Shown here piece after piece: positions 6,958 to 14,635 of a DNA stretch of 35,344 bases. This DNA comes from Nitrospirales bacterium (GTDB lineage Bacteria; Nitrospirota; Nitrospiria; Nitrospirales; UBA8639): NCBI GenBank assembly GCA_012270585.1, contig JAAXIB010000067.1, positions 1 through 35,344 on the forward strand. Direction: 5' to 3'. Both the position numbers and the translations under genes were made by a program. Every line of letters starts with the position of its first letter. The stretch's first letter is position 1. A model generated the notes under the pieces. That model worked only from the letters and a program-made list of their open reading frames with translations, searched no databases and was not told the origin of the DNA.

Positions 6958-8305
6958 GGGTGCCTTTGAGGATCAAGTTGGGAAGGTCCTGGATGCGGAC
7001 GGTTCGCGAAGCTTTTGCTTTTTTTGCCATCACCACGGCTTCCTGACTCGATACAGAAGGAACGCCGACCATCACGGCGCATGACACGCCGGCGGCCCGA
7101 ACACGGGTTTTCATCCTTCGGACTCGGGTCGAATCCCACCGAGGCACGGTTTCCTGATACACCACCAACCCATGCGAGCGAAGGGACTGACTCGTTTGAA
7201 ACGCCTGTCCGAAATGCGAATCAGGCGCAGCCACCAGCACGCTGGGCGTTTCCAAGGTCCATTTTTCTGCCCCTCTCCCAAACGCCAGGAATAATCGATC
7301 AAGATCCAAGGCAAATCCCGTAGAAGGGAGATCCTGTCCAAATTGTCCAATTAAATGGTTATAGCGCCCGCCCCCGCCCAGTTCACAGCCGACGTTGGCG
7401 GAAAACACGTCAAACACGACGCCATCATAGTAGTCAAAACCCCGAAATTCTCCCAAATCCAGGAGCAGATGCTCCTTCACGCCGGCCGCATCGAGAAGCG
7501 CATAGACGTTGGTCAACCGCTCAATGGGGGTCAGCAACCGGGCATTACGACCAGCGACGGTCCGTCCCCATTGCAACACTTCTTCCCGCCCATAACGTCC
7601 CGGTGCTTCAAGGATGGGCCGGGCCTGCTTGGGCGACACGCGTTCGATTTTCAAGATTCGCTCAAGTTTCGGCAAGTCTTTATGCGCCGCCGCGAGTTCT
7701 GCTTGCTTGCGCCCCTGTTCCGAGAGTCCTGACTGCGCCAGCAACGCCTGGTAGAAGCCCACGTGTCCGAGTGAAATTTTAAAATGTGACAGCCCCACGG
7801 CCTTCAGGGACTCGATGAGCAAGGTCAAAATTTCCGCATCCATCGACGCATCATCGGCCCCGATCAATTCAACTCCCAACTGAAATACTTCCCGTTCCCT
7901 GCCGGCATGTTCGGGCTCATATCGAAACACCGTGGAACGATAACTCAACCGAAGGGGACGTTGTCGCCCGGCCATCCCCATCGCGACAATTTTCGCAATC
8001 TGCGCGGTCACGTCAGGACGAAGCACCAAAATGCGTCCTGTTGTCCAATCGGCGACCTTGTAACACTTTTCGAGAATGTCGGCCGGCAACCCTGCAGAAA
8101 GCACGTCCAGGTATTCAAAGGTCGGCGGGATGATTTCGCGATAGCCCCATCGGGCAAACCCCTCAAACAACGCATGCTCCAAATGACGGACGCGTTCAGC
8201 CGCATCAGGCAACAGGGTCGTCATTCCGATCGGGATAAGGGAGCGGGGCGTTGTCCCTGAAGAAACCGTGTGGCGCTCCGGTCGTGGTTGGAGACGGCGA
8301 GCCAT
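6944..8305 (-). CDS. hisZ: ATP phosphoribosyltransferase regulatory subunit (HisZ-like), 453 aa
   Basis: The protein is a class II histidyl-tRNA-synthetase paralogue. It has a catalytic-core-like region with LRPDVTAQIAKI and YRSTVFRYEPEHAGREREVFQ, and a central GFDYYDGVVFDVF with ELGGGGRYNHL. A C-terminal stretch (about 355-453) resembles the anticodon-binding fold. The N-terminal IPIGMTTLLPDAAERVRHLE is typical of HisZ rather than HisRS. HisZ partners short-form HisG in the first step of histidine synthesis; hisG is not in this window. It is longer than many HisZ proteins because of the C-terminal part. I chose ATG 8305, 16 bases after the serA stop; longer frames overlap serA. A true histidyl-tRNA synthetase is the main alternative. 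Confidence 0.8.
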   Translation of the reverse strand: MARRLQPRPERHTVSSGTTPRSLIPIGMTTLLPDAAERVRHLEHALFEGFARWGYREIIPPTFEYLDVLSAGLPADILEKCYKVADWTTGRILVLRPDVTAQIAKIVAMGMAGRQRPLRLSYRSTVFRYEPEHAGREREVFQLGVELIGADDASMDAEILTLLIESLKAVGLSHFKISLGHVGFYQALLAQSGLSEQGRKQAELAAAHKDLPKLERILKIERVSPKQARPILEAPGRYGREEVLQWGRTVAGRNARLLTPIERLTNVYALLDAAGVKEHLLLDLGEFRGFDYYDGVVFDVFSANVGCELGGGGRYNHLIGQFGQDLPSTGFALDLDRLFLAFGRGAEKWTLETPSVLVAAPDSHFGQAFQTSQSLRSHGLVVYQETVPRWDSTRVRRMKTRVRAAGVSCAVMVGVPSVSSQEAVVMAKKAKASRTVRIQDLPNLILKGTHAHV

Positions 8306-8321
8306 CGAAAAGAGAGGACCG

Positions 8322-9914
8322 TTAAGACACGCGTGAAAGATCCACAAGGCGAGCCGAAAGAATGTCCGATTCGCGTTTGATGTTGTCCAGTATGTGAAGT
8401 GGCGGCGGCTCGTCCAAACCAAGGATCAATAACGCATTGCTGCCTTTATGCGCACGAGCACATTGCATCCGTGCAATATTAATATCGTGTTCCCCGAGAA
8501 TACGCCCAACCGTTCCGATGACACCGGGACGGTCGAAGTTATAAATCAACAGCATATGGCCCTCGGGAATGACCTCGACCGCATACGCATTGCTTTCTAC
8601 GATGCGCGGATCCTTCTTGTTATACAGGGTTCCGGTCAATTGATGCGTGTGCGCGCCGGCCTTCACGTGAAGACGAATCAGGCTCGTATAATCTCCCGCG
8701 TCGCTCCACTTCACTTCCTTGACCTCGATGCCGCGTTGCTTCGCAATAAAGGGCGCATTCACGGCATTCACCGTATCTTGCAAAATCGGCGTCAACAAGC
8801 CCTTCAGGACCGCAACCGTCAAGGGCGCCAAGGAGAGAGCCGCGACCTCTCCCCGATATTCCACCATCACCTGTTCAATGCCTTCATCAATCAGTTGCGC
8901 CTGAAACAACCCCATCCGCTCGGCCAATCCCAGGTAAGGCTGAAGTTGCAGCAAGGTGTCAGGGGGAACCGACGGAATGTTCACCGCACCCCGAGCCACG
9001 CCCTTGTTGAAATAGTCGACAAATTGTTCGGCAATCGCGACGGCGACGCTTTCCTGAGCTTCTTCTGTCGAGGCACCGATATGAGGAGTACAGATGAAGT
9101 TGTCCAGGGTGAGCAAAGGATGATCCGGCTTCATGGGCTCCTCCTCGAAGACGTCGAATGCCGCCGCGGCGACCTTTTTGCTTTTGAGGGCCTCGTAGAT
9201 ATCGTGTTCATTGATGATGCCGCCACGGGCACAATTGACGATCATGACTCCGTCTTTCATCTGTCTGATGGCTTGGGCGTTAATCAAGGACCGGGTCTCA
9301 TTGGTCAACGGGGTATGGACCGAGATGAAATCGGCCCGTTTGAACAACTCGTCCAATTCCACGGCCTGGATGCCCAATTCACGCGCGCGCCCCGGAGCCA
9401 GGTAAGGATCATAGCCTATCACCTGCATGGCCAAGCCCTGCGCCAACTTGGTGACGTAAGTTCCGATCTGTCCCAGCCCCACGAGACCCAGGGTCTTGTT
9501 GTACAACTCCGTCCCCATGAATTTGCTTTTCTCCCACTTGCCCGCCTTCGTCGAAACAACGGCCTGGGGAATTTTACGACTCATGGACACAAGCATGGCG
9601 ATCGTGTGCTCTGCCGTTGTAATCGTATTCCCGCCGGGCGTGTTCATGACGACGATGCCCCGACGGGTGGCGGCTTCACAATCAACGTTGTCAAGACCCG
9701 TCCCGGCACGACCGATGATCTTGAGGCGGTCGCCGGCGTCAATCACGTCGGCCGTCACCTTCGTGCCAGATCGAACGATGATGCCGTCATACGCTTTGAT
9801 TTCTTCCAGAAGCCGTTCTTTCGGCAACTTGGTCTTCATGTCAACGCCAAATCCGCCCTCTTCAAGAACGGCGACTCCTCGTGCCGATAAACTGTCACTG
9901 ACCAGAATGTTCAT
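8322..9914 (-). CDS. serA: D-3-phosphoglycerate dehydrogenase, 530 aa
   Basis: It catalyses NAD-dependent oxidation of 3-phosphoglycerate to 3-phosphohydroxypyruvate, the first step of serine biosynthesis. Residues 1-315 are the D-2-hydroxyacid dehydrogenase part: Rossmann motif GLGQIG (146-151), NCARGGIINE with the catalytic Arg, and TPHIGASTEEAQ with the catalytic His. An intervening domain follows, then a C-terminal ACT domain (LLIYNFDRPGVIGTVGRIL), usual for serine feedback control. The 530-residue length is the long SerA type. Start ATG 9914 begins MNILVSDSLS; the frame extends ten codons upstream but would overlap serC. It starts ten bases after the serC stop. Confidence 0.97.
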   Translation of the reverse strand: MNILVSDSLSARGVAVLEEGGFGVDMKTKLPKERLLEEIKAYDGIIVRSGTKVTADVIDAGDRLKIIGRAGTGLDNVDCEAATRRGIVVMNTPGGNTITTAEHTIAMLVSMSRKIPQAVVSTKAGKWEKSKFMGTELYNKTLGLVGLGQIGTYVTKLAQGLAMQVIGYDPYLAPGRARELGIQAVELDELFKRADFISVHTPLTNETRSLINAQAIRQMKDGVMIVNCARGGIINEHDIYEALKSKKVAAAAFDVFEEEPMKPDHPLLTLDNFICTPHIGASTEEAQESVAVAIAEQFVDYFNKGVARGAVNIPSVPPDTLLQLQPYLGLAERMGLFQAQLIDEGIEQVMVEYRGEVAALSLAPLTVAVLKGLLTPILQDTVNAVNAPFIAKQRGIEVKEVKWSDAGDYTSLIRLHVKAGAHTHQLTGTLYNKKDPRIVESNAYAVEVIPEGHMLLIYNFDRPGVIGTVGRILGEHDINIARMQCARAHKGSNALLILGLDEPPPLHILDNIKRESDILSARLVDLSRVS

Positions 9915-9924
9915 GGAATATTCC

Positions 9925-11007
9925 CTACGCTTTCCGTTTTTCAAAATCCGCCATATAGTCGATCAACGCATCCACGCCGGCTTCAGGCATGGCATTATAG
10001 ATACTCGCACGCATACCGCCCACCGAACGATGCCCCTGCAACGTGGTCAATCCGGCCTGGGCCGCTCCTGCGAGAAACTCGTGGTCCAATTCCGGATCGG
10101 CCAGGACGAACGGCACGTTCATCCATGATCGACAGGATGGGTCCACCGGGTTCCGATAGAAGTCGGAACCATCGATCGCGGCATACAGTTTATTGGCCTT
10201 CCGTTCGTTGCGTTCGGCCATGGCCGACAGCCCACCCTGCTCCTTCACCCATTTAAAAACCAGGCCCGCCATATACAGGCTATAGGTCGGCGGGGTATTC
10301 AGCATGGAATCCGCCTTGGCCTGTTGCGCGTAATCAAACACACCGGGCGTCACCGGCACCGCCTCACCGATCAGGTCGTCTCGTACGATCACCAACGTCA
10401 CGCCGGCCGGACCGATGTTTTTTTGTGCGCCTGCATACATCAACCCGAACCGGCTGACCTCGACGGGCCGGGACAGGATGGTCGAAGAAAAATCACCGAC
10501 GAGCGGCACGTCACCGGTCTCGGGTATCCAGTGAAACTCAACGCCGTCAATCGTCTCATTGGGGGTGTAATGCACATAGGCCGCCTCCGCATTCAACGCC
10601 CAATCTTCAAACGGGGGAATCGTGGTGAATTTCCGGCTTTCGGAAGAAGCCGCGACCTTCACTTCGCAATATTTCCTGGCCTCACCAATGGCTTTTTTGC
10701 CCCAGGATCCGGTCAAAATGTAATCCGCCTTGCTTTTTCCGCGCAACAGATTCATGGGAACTGCGGCAAACTGCCCGGTGGCTCCCCCTTGCAAAAAGAG
10801 CACCTTGTACGTATCGGGAACGCCCAATAAATCACGGACATCCCGTTCAGCCTCGGCATGGACCGAGACAAATTCCTTCCCACGGTGGCTCATCTCCATA
10901 ATGGAGGCCCCGGCCCCGTGCCAATCCGTCAATTCGGCCTGGGCTCGTTGCAAGACGGCCTCAGGCAACATGGCCGGGCCGGCGCTGAAGTTATACACAC
11001 GCGACAT
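9925..11007 (-). CDS. serC: Phosphoserine aminotransferase, 360 aa
   Basis: The product starts MSRVYNFSAGPAMLPEAVL, the standard SerC N-terminus. It contains the PLP lysine in GAQKNIGPAG and ends with the conserved GGMRASIYNAMPEAGVDALI segment that contacts substrate. It converts 3-phosphohydroxypyruvate and glutamate to phosphoserine, the step after SerA. Length is exactly typical. ATG 11007 is chosen by the family N-terminus; the ribosome binding site is weak (GAGAA). It is the first gene of the reverse-strand run that continues with serA, hisZ and dnaB. Confidence 0.97.
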   Translation of the reverse strand: MSRVYNFSAGPAMLPEAVLQRAQAELTDWHGAGASIMEMSHRGKEFVSVHAEAERDVRDLLGVPDTYKVLFLQGGATGQFAAVPMNLLRGKSKADYILTGSWGKKAIGEARKYCEVKVAASSESRKFTTIPPFEDWALNAEAAYVHYTPNETIDGVEFHWIPETGDVPLVGDFSSTILSRPVEVSRFGLMYAGAQKNIGPAGVTLVIVRDDLIGEAVPVTPGVFDYAQQAKADSMLNTPPTYSLYMAGLVFKWVKEQGGLSAMAERNERKANKLYAAIDGSDFYRNPVDPSCRSWMNVPFVLADPELDHEFLAGAAQAGLTTLQGHRSVGGMRASIYNAMPEAGVDALIDYMADFEKRKA

Positions 11008-11046
11008 AAAAAATTCTCGAATCAGGTAACGTGAAGAGACCCCGGG

Positions 11047-11067
11047 ATCATAACATATCGTACGATC
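11047..11067 (-). promoter_or_regulatory. Palindrome and -10-like hexamer upstream of serC
   Basis: ATCGTACGAT (11057-11066) is a perfect 10-base palindrome. On the reverse strand it directly precedes TATGAT (11052-11047), a good -10 match about 40 bases before the serC ATG. No good -35 is visible at the right spacing, as expected for an activator- or repressor-controlled promoter. This is a suggestion only. Confidence 0.25.
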
Positions 11068-11300
11068 ATGAACGTCACCTGCTTGGAGCAATGGGCCTGA
11101 AGACTGGTCGATCAGAAGGTCTCGTGAAGATAAAGACAGGGTACGCTATCATATGGCCTAGTGGGGGTCAAGAATCTGTACGGGGACACCACGCCCCAAT
11201 AAAGCCCCCCGGGTCAAGGCCAGGCTCTGCGGGGACAAGCCCCTCCCCGACGCTTGCAATCGGGGAGCAAGGATAGGGTTCCACACAGGAGCCCACTCCC
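11068..11300. other. Intergenic region upstream of serC and the 11373 gene
   Basis: I see no gene here on either strand. The only clear structure is an 8-base perfect inverted repeat (CTCCCCGA at 11243-11250, TCGGGGAG at 11260-11267) with a 9-base loop and no T-run. It could be an RNA hairpin, but no terminator or riboswitch is recognisable. Confidence 0.5.
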
Positions 11301-11330
11301 TTGTCATCGCCTCGTCGGTTTGCATACAAT
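11301..11330 (+). promoter_or_regulatory. Sigma70-type promoter for the 89-aa protein
   Basis: TTGTCA (11301-11306) and TACAAT (11325-11330) each match five of six consensus bases and are 18 bases apart. Transcription would start near 11337, leaving a leader of about 36 bases before the ATG at 11373. Confidence 0.6.
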
Positions 11331-11372
11331 GCGGCTCGTTTCACTCAAACTTGAGGAGTTCAAGGCAAGAAC

Positions 11373-11642
11373 ATGGATGGATTACGATTCGAACGTCGCG
11401 GTGAGGGAGATTATTACAAAGTCATCCTGCACATCGGGAGTACGTATGTGCCGATCAGTGACGAGGACGTGGAAGACTTAAAAAAGAACAGCACATTGTT
11501 GGGTGGTCAATTTCTTGAATTGTTCCTGGACCGGATAGGCTATTCCTCTTACCTCAAAGACCAAATCAAGGCGGAATTGCTGAAAATCGGCAATTCCTCC
11601 GAACAGCTTTCCATGCTCCGGCAATCGCTACAAGAACTCTAA
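11373..11642 (+). CDS. Conserved-looking small hypothetical protein, 89 aa
   Basis: The protein begins MDGLRFERRGEGDYYKVIL and has no signal peptide or membrane segment. The first half looks like beta strands (YYKVILHIGSTYVPIS) and the second is helical (DQIKAELLKIG and SMLRQSLQEL). It stands alone on the forward strand between reverse-strand operons, with a good promoter of its own at 11301-11330. Purine-rich GAGGAG near 11353 is distant from the ATG; AAGGCA (11363-11368) is nearer. I do not recognise the family. Confidence 0.7.
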   Translation: MDGLRFERRGEGDYYKVILHIGSTYVPISDEDVEDLKKNSTLLGGQFLELFLDRIGYSSYLKDQIKAELLKIGNSSEQLSMLRQSLQEL

Positions 11643-11682
11643 AGCAGCACGCTAAGCCTGTCTCCGGCCCTGAACGGTTACA

Positions 11683-11708
11683 ATCCCCCCGCGACTGTCG
11701 GCGGGGAT
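11683..11708. repeat. GC-rich hairpin between convergent genes
   Basis: CCCCGC (11687-11692) pairs with GCGGGG (11701-11706) across an 8-base loop, and outer AT bases also pair after a two-base bulge. There is no T-run. It may contribute to transcription ending for the gene stopping at 11642. Confidence 0.4.
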
Positions 11709-11717
11709 CCAGTCATT

Positions 11718-11803
11718 TGTCGTTCTGAACGAAGTAAAGAATCTCACCCTCAACCACCTAACGCCTCAACGCCGAGATCCTTCGCCTGTGGCTCAGGACG
11801 ACC
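11718..11803. repeat. Imperfect inverted repeat of the dispersed intergenic type
   Basis: The left arm (about 11718-11745, CGTTCTGAACGAAG then AAGAATCTC) and the right arm (about 11774-11803, GAGATCCTTCG then CTCAGGACGACC) are imperfect inverse complements with a central gap. Short dispersed elements of this CTGAGCGAAG...GAATCTC kind occur in many genomes as REP or MITE-like repeats. No gene is visible here. Confidence 0.55.
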
Positions 11804-11861
11804 ATGCCGGTGTTTCGCTTAGGATGACAGCCGGATCGTGTTTGCAGGATTCCCGACACTG

Positions 11862-12887
11862 TTAATCATGATACCCGCCCACGATCTTGTCGATAAAATT
11901 CAAGATTGCGGTTTTCTTCGCAGGGTCCTTTTCCAGTTGCAGGGCCTGTTGAAAATGATCTCCCGCAATGTCGGGTTTGCGTTTGAGATCATAGACTCGA
12001 CCCACGCCAAACGTCGCCCTTGCGTCGTTGGGATTGGCCTTGATCGCCACGCTGAAACTGTCGAGCGCCGAATCCACCTGCCCCTTTTCCAATAAAATCC
12101 ACCCGACTTCCGTTGCGGCCGGTCCGAAGTCCGGCTTGATCCGCAGGGCTTCCTGATATTCTCGCATGGCGAGATCGCGCCGTCCCTTTTGTTCATAGAT
12201 CCCGGCCAGCGCATAGTGCACTTCGGCGTCCTCGGGATTGAGCTTCACCGCGGTTTTATATTCACGAATGGCCGCGTCGATCTTGCCCTGTTCGGCAAGC
12301 GCACAGGCTAAATTCATGTATCCCAACGCCTCATCGGGCGCGAGTTTGATCAGTTCTCGATATTGGGGAATGGCCATTTCCAACTGACCGTGTTCCTGAT
12401 ACGCGGCACCCAGGTTCAAGCGAGCGGCTGCATAGGTGGAATCCAATTTGACGGCTTGGCGATACGCCTTGATGGCCTGATCCGTTTGGGCCATCCGTTG
12501 ATAAATCTGAGCCAGGAAAAAATGGGGAAAGGGCGAGTCGGGGGCCAGTTTCATCGCCGTCTGGTAACTCTTGATCGATTGCTCCGATTGGCCGGACTGC
12601 GCCAGAAACATGCCATACAGCAAATGCGCGTAGCCTTCCTCCGGATACGTCTTGCTCAGGCGATCAACCCATTCGCGGACGTCCGCAATATCCACCTCCT
12701 CCTGTAACGACTTCGCATACATCTTCCACGCCAAGGCAAACTCGCCTTTCAACAGATACACGACATTCAAGGCAAAAAACGCCCTGGGTCCGGCGGTCTC
12801 ACTCTGTGTCCAATGCGTCGCGGCGCCGAGCACCGCGTCCCAGTCCCCTCGGAGAACGGCTTGTTCGATGATCTGTTCTTCGCTCAT
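11862..12887 (-). CDS. Tetratricopeptide repeat protein, 341 aa
   Basis: After an N-terminal helical region (about 1-75) come roughly seven consecutive TPR units. They read FPHFFLAQIYQRMAQTDQAI, then LNLGAAYQEHGQLEMAI, then YMNLACALAEQGKIDAAI, and so on to about residue 320. There is no signal peptide or lipobox, so it is predicted cytoplasmic, acting as a protein-protein scaffold; the partner is unknown. It lies 49 bases after the ThyX-like gene on the same strand and may share its transcript. The start is ATG 12887; the ribosome binding site is weak. It differs from the large TPR lipoprotein at 3700-5589. Confidence 0.85.
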   Translation of the reverse strand: MSEEQIIEQAVLRGDWDAVLGAATHWTQSETAGPRAFFALNVVYLLKGEFALAWKMYAKSLQEEVDIADVREWVDRLSKTYPEEGYAHLLYGMFLAQSGQSEQSIKSYQTAMKLAPDSPFPHFFLAQIYQRMAQTDQAIKAYRQAVKLDSTYAAARLNLGAAYQEHGQLEMAIPQYRELIKLAPDEALGYMNLACALAEQGKIDAAIREYKTAVKLNPEDAEVHYALAGIYEQKGRRDLAMREYQEALRIKPDFGPAATEVGWILLEKGQVDSALDSFSVAIKANPNDARATFGVGRVYDLKRKPDIAGDHFQQALQLEKDPAKKTAILNFIDKIVGGYHD

Positions 12888-12936
12888 GCGTTGTCCACGT
12901 TCATCTCTCGTCCAACAAGACGCACCGCCATCCGGA

Positions 12937-14430
12937 TCAGCGCGTCAGTGTATCCTCGACGTCGGGTGGAGTGGCGACGATCAATGCGCCAAGATGCGGA
13001 TACTGTTTCATGATCTGTTGTTTCATGGCCCAGGCCACCGTGCGGTATGACCAATGGCCTTTGACCCCCGACCGGAGTTGGCACATGTACTCCGCCTGGG
13101 CATAGTCCATTTTAAAAACACATCGCACCTTGAACCCGAAAGGAAGCGCGTAAATCGAAGCTTCCTGATCCATCCCCCGCAACCGTTCGATATCGTGTCG
13201 AACCTCGTCCATGGCCAGTTGATACTCCCGATCCAGTTTGGCCTCATACAACGGATGCGGGACTTCATAGCCGTGAACGGCGGTAAAATTTTGTTGGATC
13301 TGCTGGCACCGTCGATGCCGGTGCAGATCCCGCCATCCTCCGATATCCATCAACACGTCGAAGATGAGGGGATACCCGCAGCGAAACTCCTTGATCAACT
13401 CGTCATAGGGCCCCCGACGGCGCAAGGCCACGTCAAGGGTCTCCTGCTTTTCCTTTTCCGGCCAGTCCCGTACCAGTTCCAGAATCCGGCGATACGGCGC
13501 ATGACTGACGCGATACAACACACTCGTGACCAGTTCATCCATCAACGAATGCGGCTCGATGAGATCGACCGGCACCACCTGATCGGTCCAAGCCGACGGC
13601 TGATCCAAGCCTGCCCTGTGCAGGATTTTCTTGGCGTGTCTTGACAGATCACGATAGACCTCCGTCTGGTACTCATTGGCCTTGGCGTGACGGGCCAACG
13701 TCGGCGCGAGCGGCTCCTCGGGCTTGCCGGTCTCGCCGCACAACTCGCCCCACACGTTCGAGGGCACTTTCGCACAGGCTTCTTTCAACTCCTGGCCAAG
13801 GGCCCGGAGTTCGGGAAGCTGCGTCGATAAGAATCGGGTGATCTGTTTTTCCAGAGTCCGGATACTCACCACCTGTCCGACGTTCGTCGTGGAGGCCAGG
13901 GGCAACAGATACCGGGTGATGTCGTACACGCGCGCGGCAAGGGTTCGCCCGTAATTCGCTTCGCTCATGGAATCGGGTCTGGGATATTGCCGTTGAAGAT
14001 GTTCGAGCAGCGGATCATGAAACGTTCGATAGAGATTGAACAGGCTGCCGAGAATCCCGCGATAGAACGCCTCGGGTTCGGAATCCCGGATGGTTGACGG
14101 CACGTAACAGCCGGACACGGCAAAGTTCTGATACCGGCTGGACTTGGCCTGTCCATCCCACAGCGGTTCATCTTCCAGGCGTATGGCCGCTAATTCGGAA
14201 ATGTCTTCCAGGCACACGGTCACGTGCCCGAGGTCGGCGATCGACGCATGTCCATAGGCAAAATAGAACTGCTCCCAAAACTTTTCGGACGAGTGCCCGT
14301 GGACCCACCGCAAACTGTCTTCAATGGAATCAGGGGAACGGCTGTACCGGGCAAGGGCATAAGCCGCTTTCTCGGGCGGCATGGGCGCGAGGACCACGAC
14401 TCGATGCAGGGTGTTTTTTTCATTGGCCAT
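12937..14430 (-). CDS. Double-domain ThyX-like protein, 497 aa
   Basis: Two ThyX (FAD-dependent thymidylate synthase) type domains are fused. The N-terminal one (about 25-180) includes EKFWEQFYFAYGHASIADLGH and SSRYQNF (97-103). The C-terminal one (about 290-490) includes RDLHRHRRCQQIQ with RHR at 371-373. Classical ThyX has both halves, RHRxxSxNxxSxRY, in one motif. Here the N-terminal domain keeps only SxRY-like residues and the C-terminal one keeps only RHR, with the usual serine position replaced by Gln. It is about twice the usual ThyX length. Annotation pipelines would call it thymidylate synthase; a role in dTMP synthesis is uncertain. Start ATG 14430 has a promoter 41 bases upstream. 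Confidence 0.75.
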   Translation of the reverse strand: MANEKNTLHRVVVLAPMPPEKAAYALARYSRSPDSIEDSLRWVHGHSSEKFWEQFYFAYGHASIADLGHVTVCLEDISELAAIRLEDEPLWDGQAKSSRYQNFAVSGCYVPSTIRDSEPEAFYRGILGSLFNLYRTFHDPLLEHLQRQYPRPDSMSEANYGRTLAARVYDITRYLLPLASTTNVGQVVSIRTLEKQITRFLSTQLPELRALGQELKEACAKVPSNVWGELCGETGKPEEPLAPTLARHAKANEYQTEVYRDLSRHAKKILHRAGLDQPSAWTDQVVPVDLIEPHSLMDELVTSVLYRVSHAPYRRILELVRDWPEKEKQETLDVALRRRGPYDELIKEFRCGYPLIFDVLMDIGGWRDLHRHRRCQQIQQNFTAVHGYEVPHPLYEAKLDREYQLAMDEVRHDIERLRGMDQEASIYALPFGFKVRCVFKMDYAQAEYMCQLRSGVKGHWSYRTVAWAMKQQIMKQYPHLGALIVATPPDVEDTLTR

Positions 14431-14470
14431 ACGTGCGGGGGGCGTCCTTTCCGTCAGAGAAAAACGTTTC

Positions 14471-14499
14471 ACTATAGTCAGACCGGCATTCGATCTCAA
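14471..14499 (-). promoter_or_regulatory. Sigma70-type promoter for the ThyX-like gene
   Basis: On the reverse strand TTGAGA (14499-14494) and TATAGT (14476-14471) each match five of six consensus bases and have a 17-base spacer. Transcription would start near 14464, leaving a leader of about 34 bases. Confidence 0.6.
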
Positions 14500-14528
14500 G
14501 CTGGCATGATGCTCGATCGAAAAAAATC

Positions 14529-14557
14529 TTGAAACTTGTCACCTCGGCGGATACACT
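14529..14557 (+). promoter_or_regulatory. Sigma70-type promoter for the NSS symporter gene
   Basis: TTGAAA (14529-14534) and TACACT (14552-14557) are separated by 17 bases. It is divergent from the promoter at 14471-14499, with about 30 bases between the two -35 boxes. Confidence 0.45.
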
Positions 14558-14635
14558 GATTGCCCCGTCCACGGACGACGTTTTCAGACCACGTTTCCCT
14601 TTCAACTGACATCGAAATCACCGAGCAGCGCAGCG

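Noticed and set aside
8448-9890. Forward open frame of 480 codons opposite serA
   Set aside because: It is antisense to a certain serA gene, Arg/His-rich and without family features; it arises from GC-rich codon structure.
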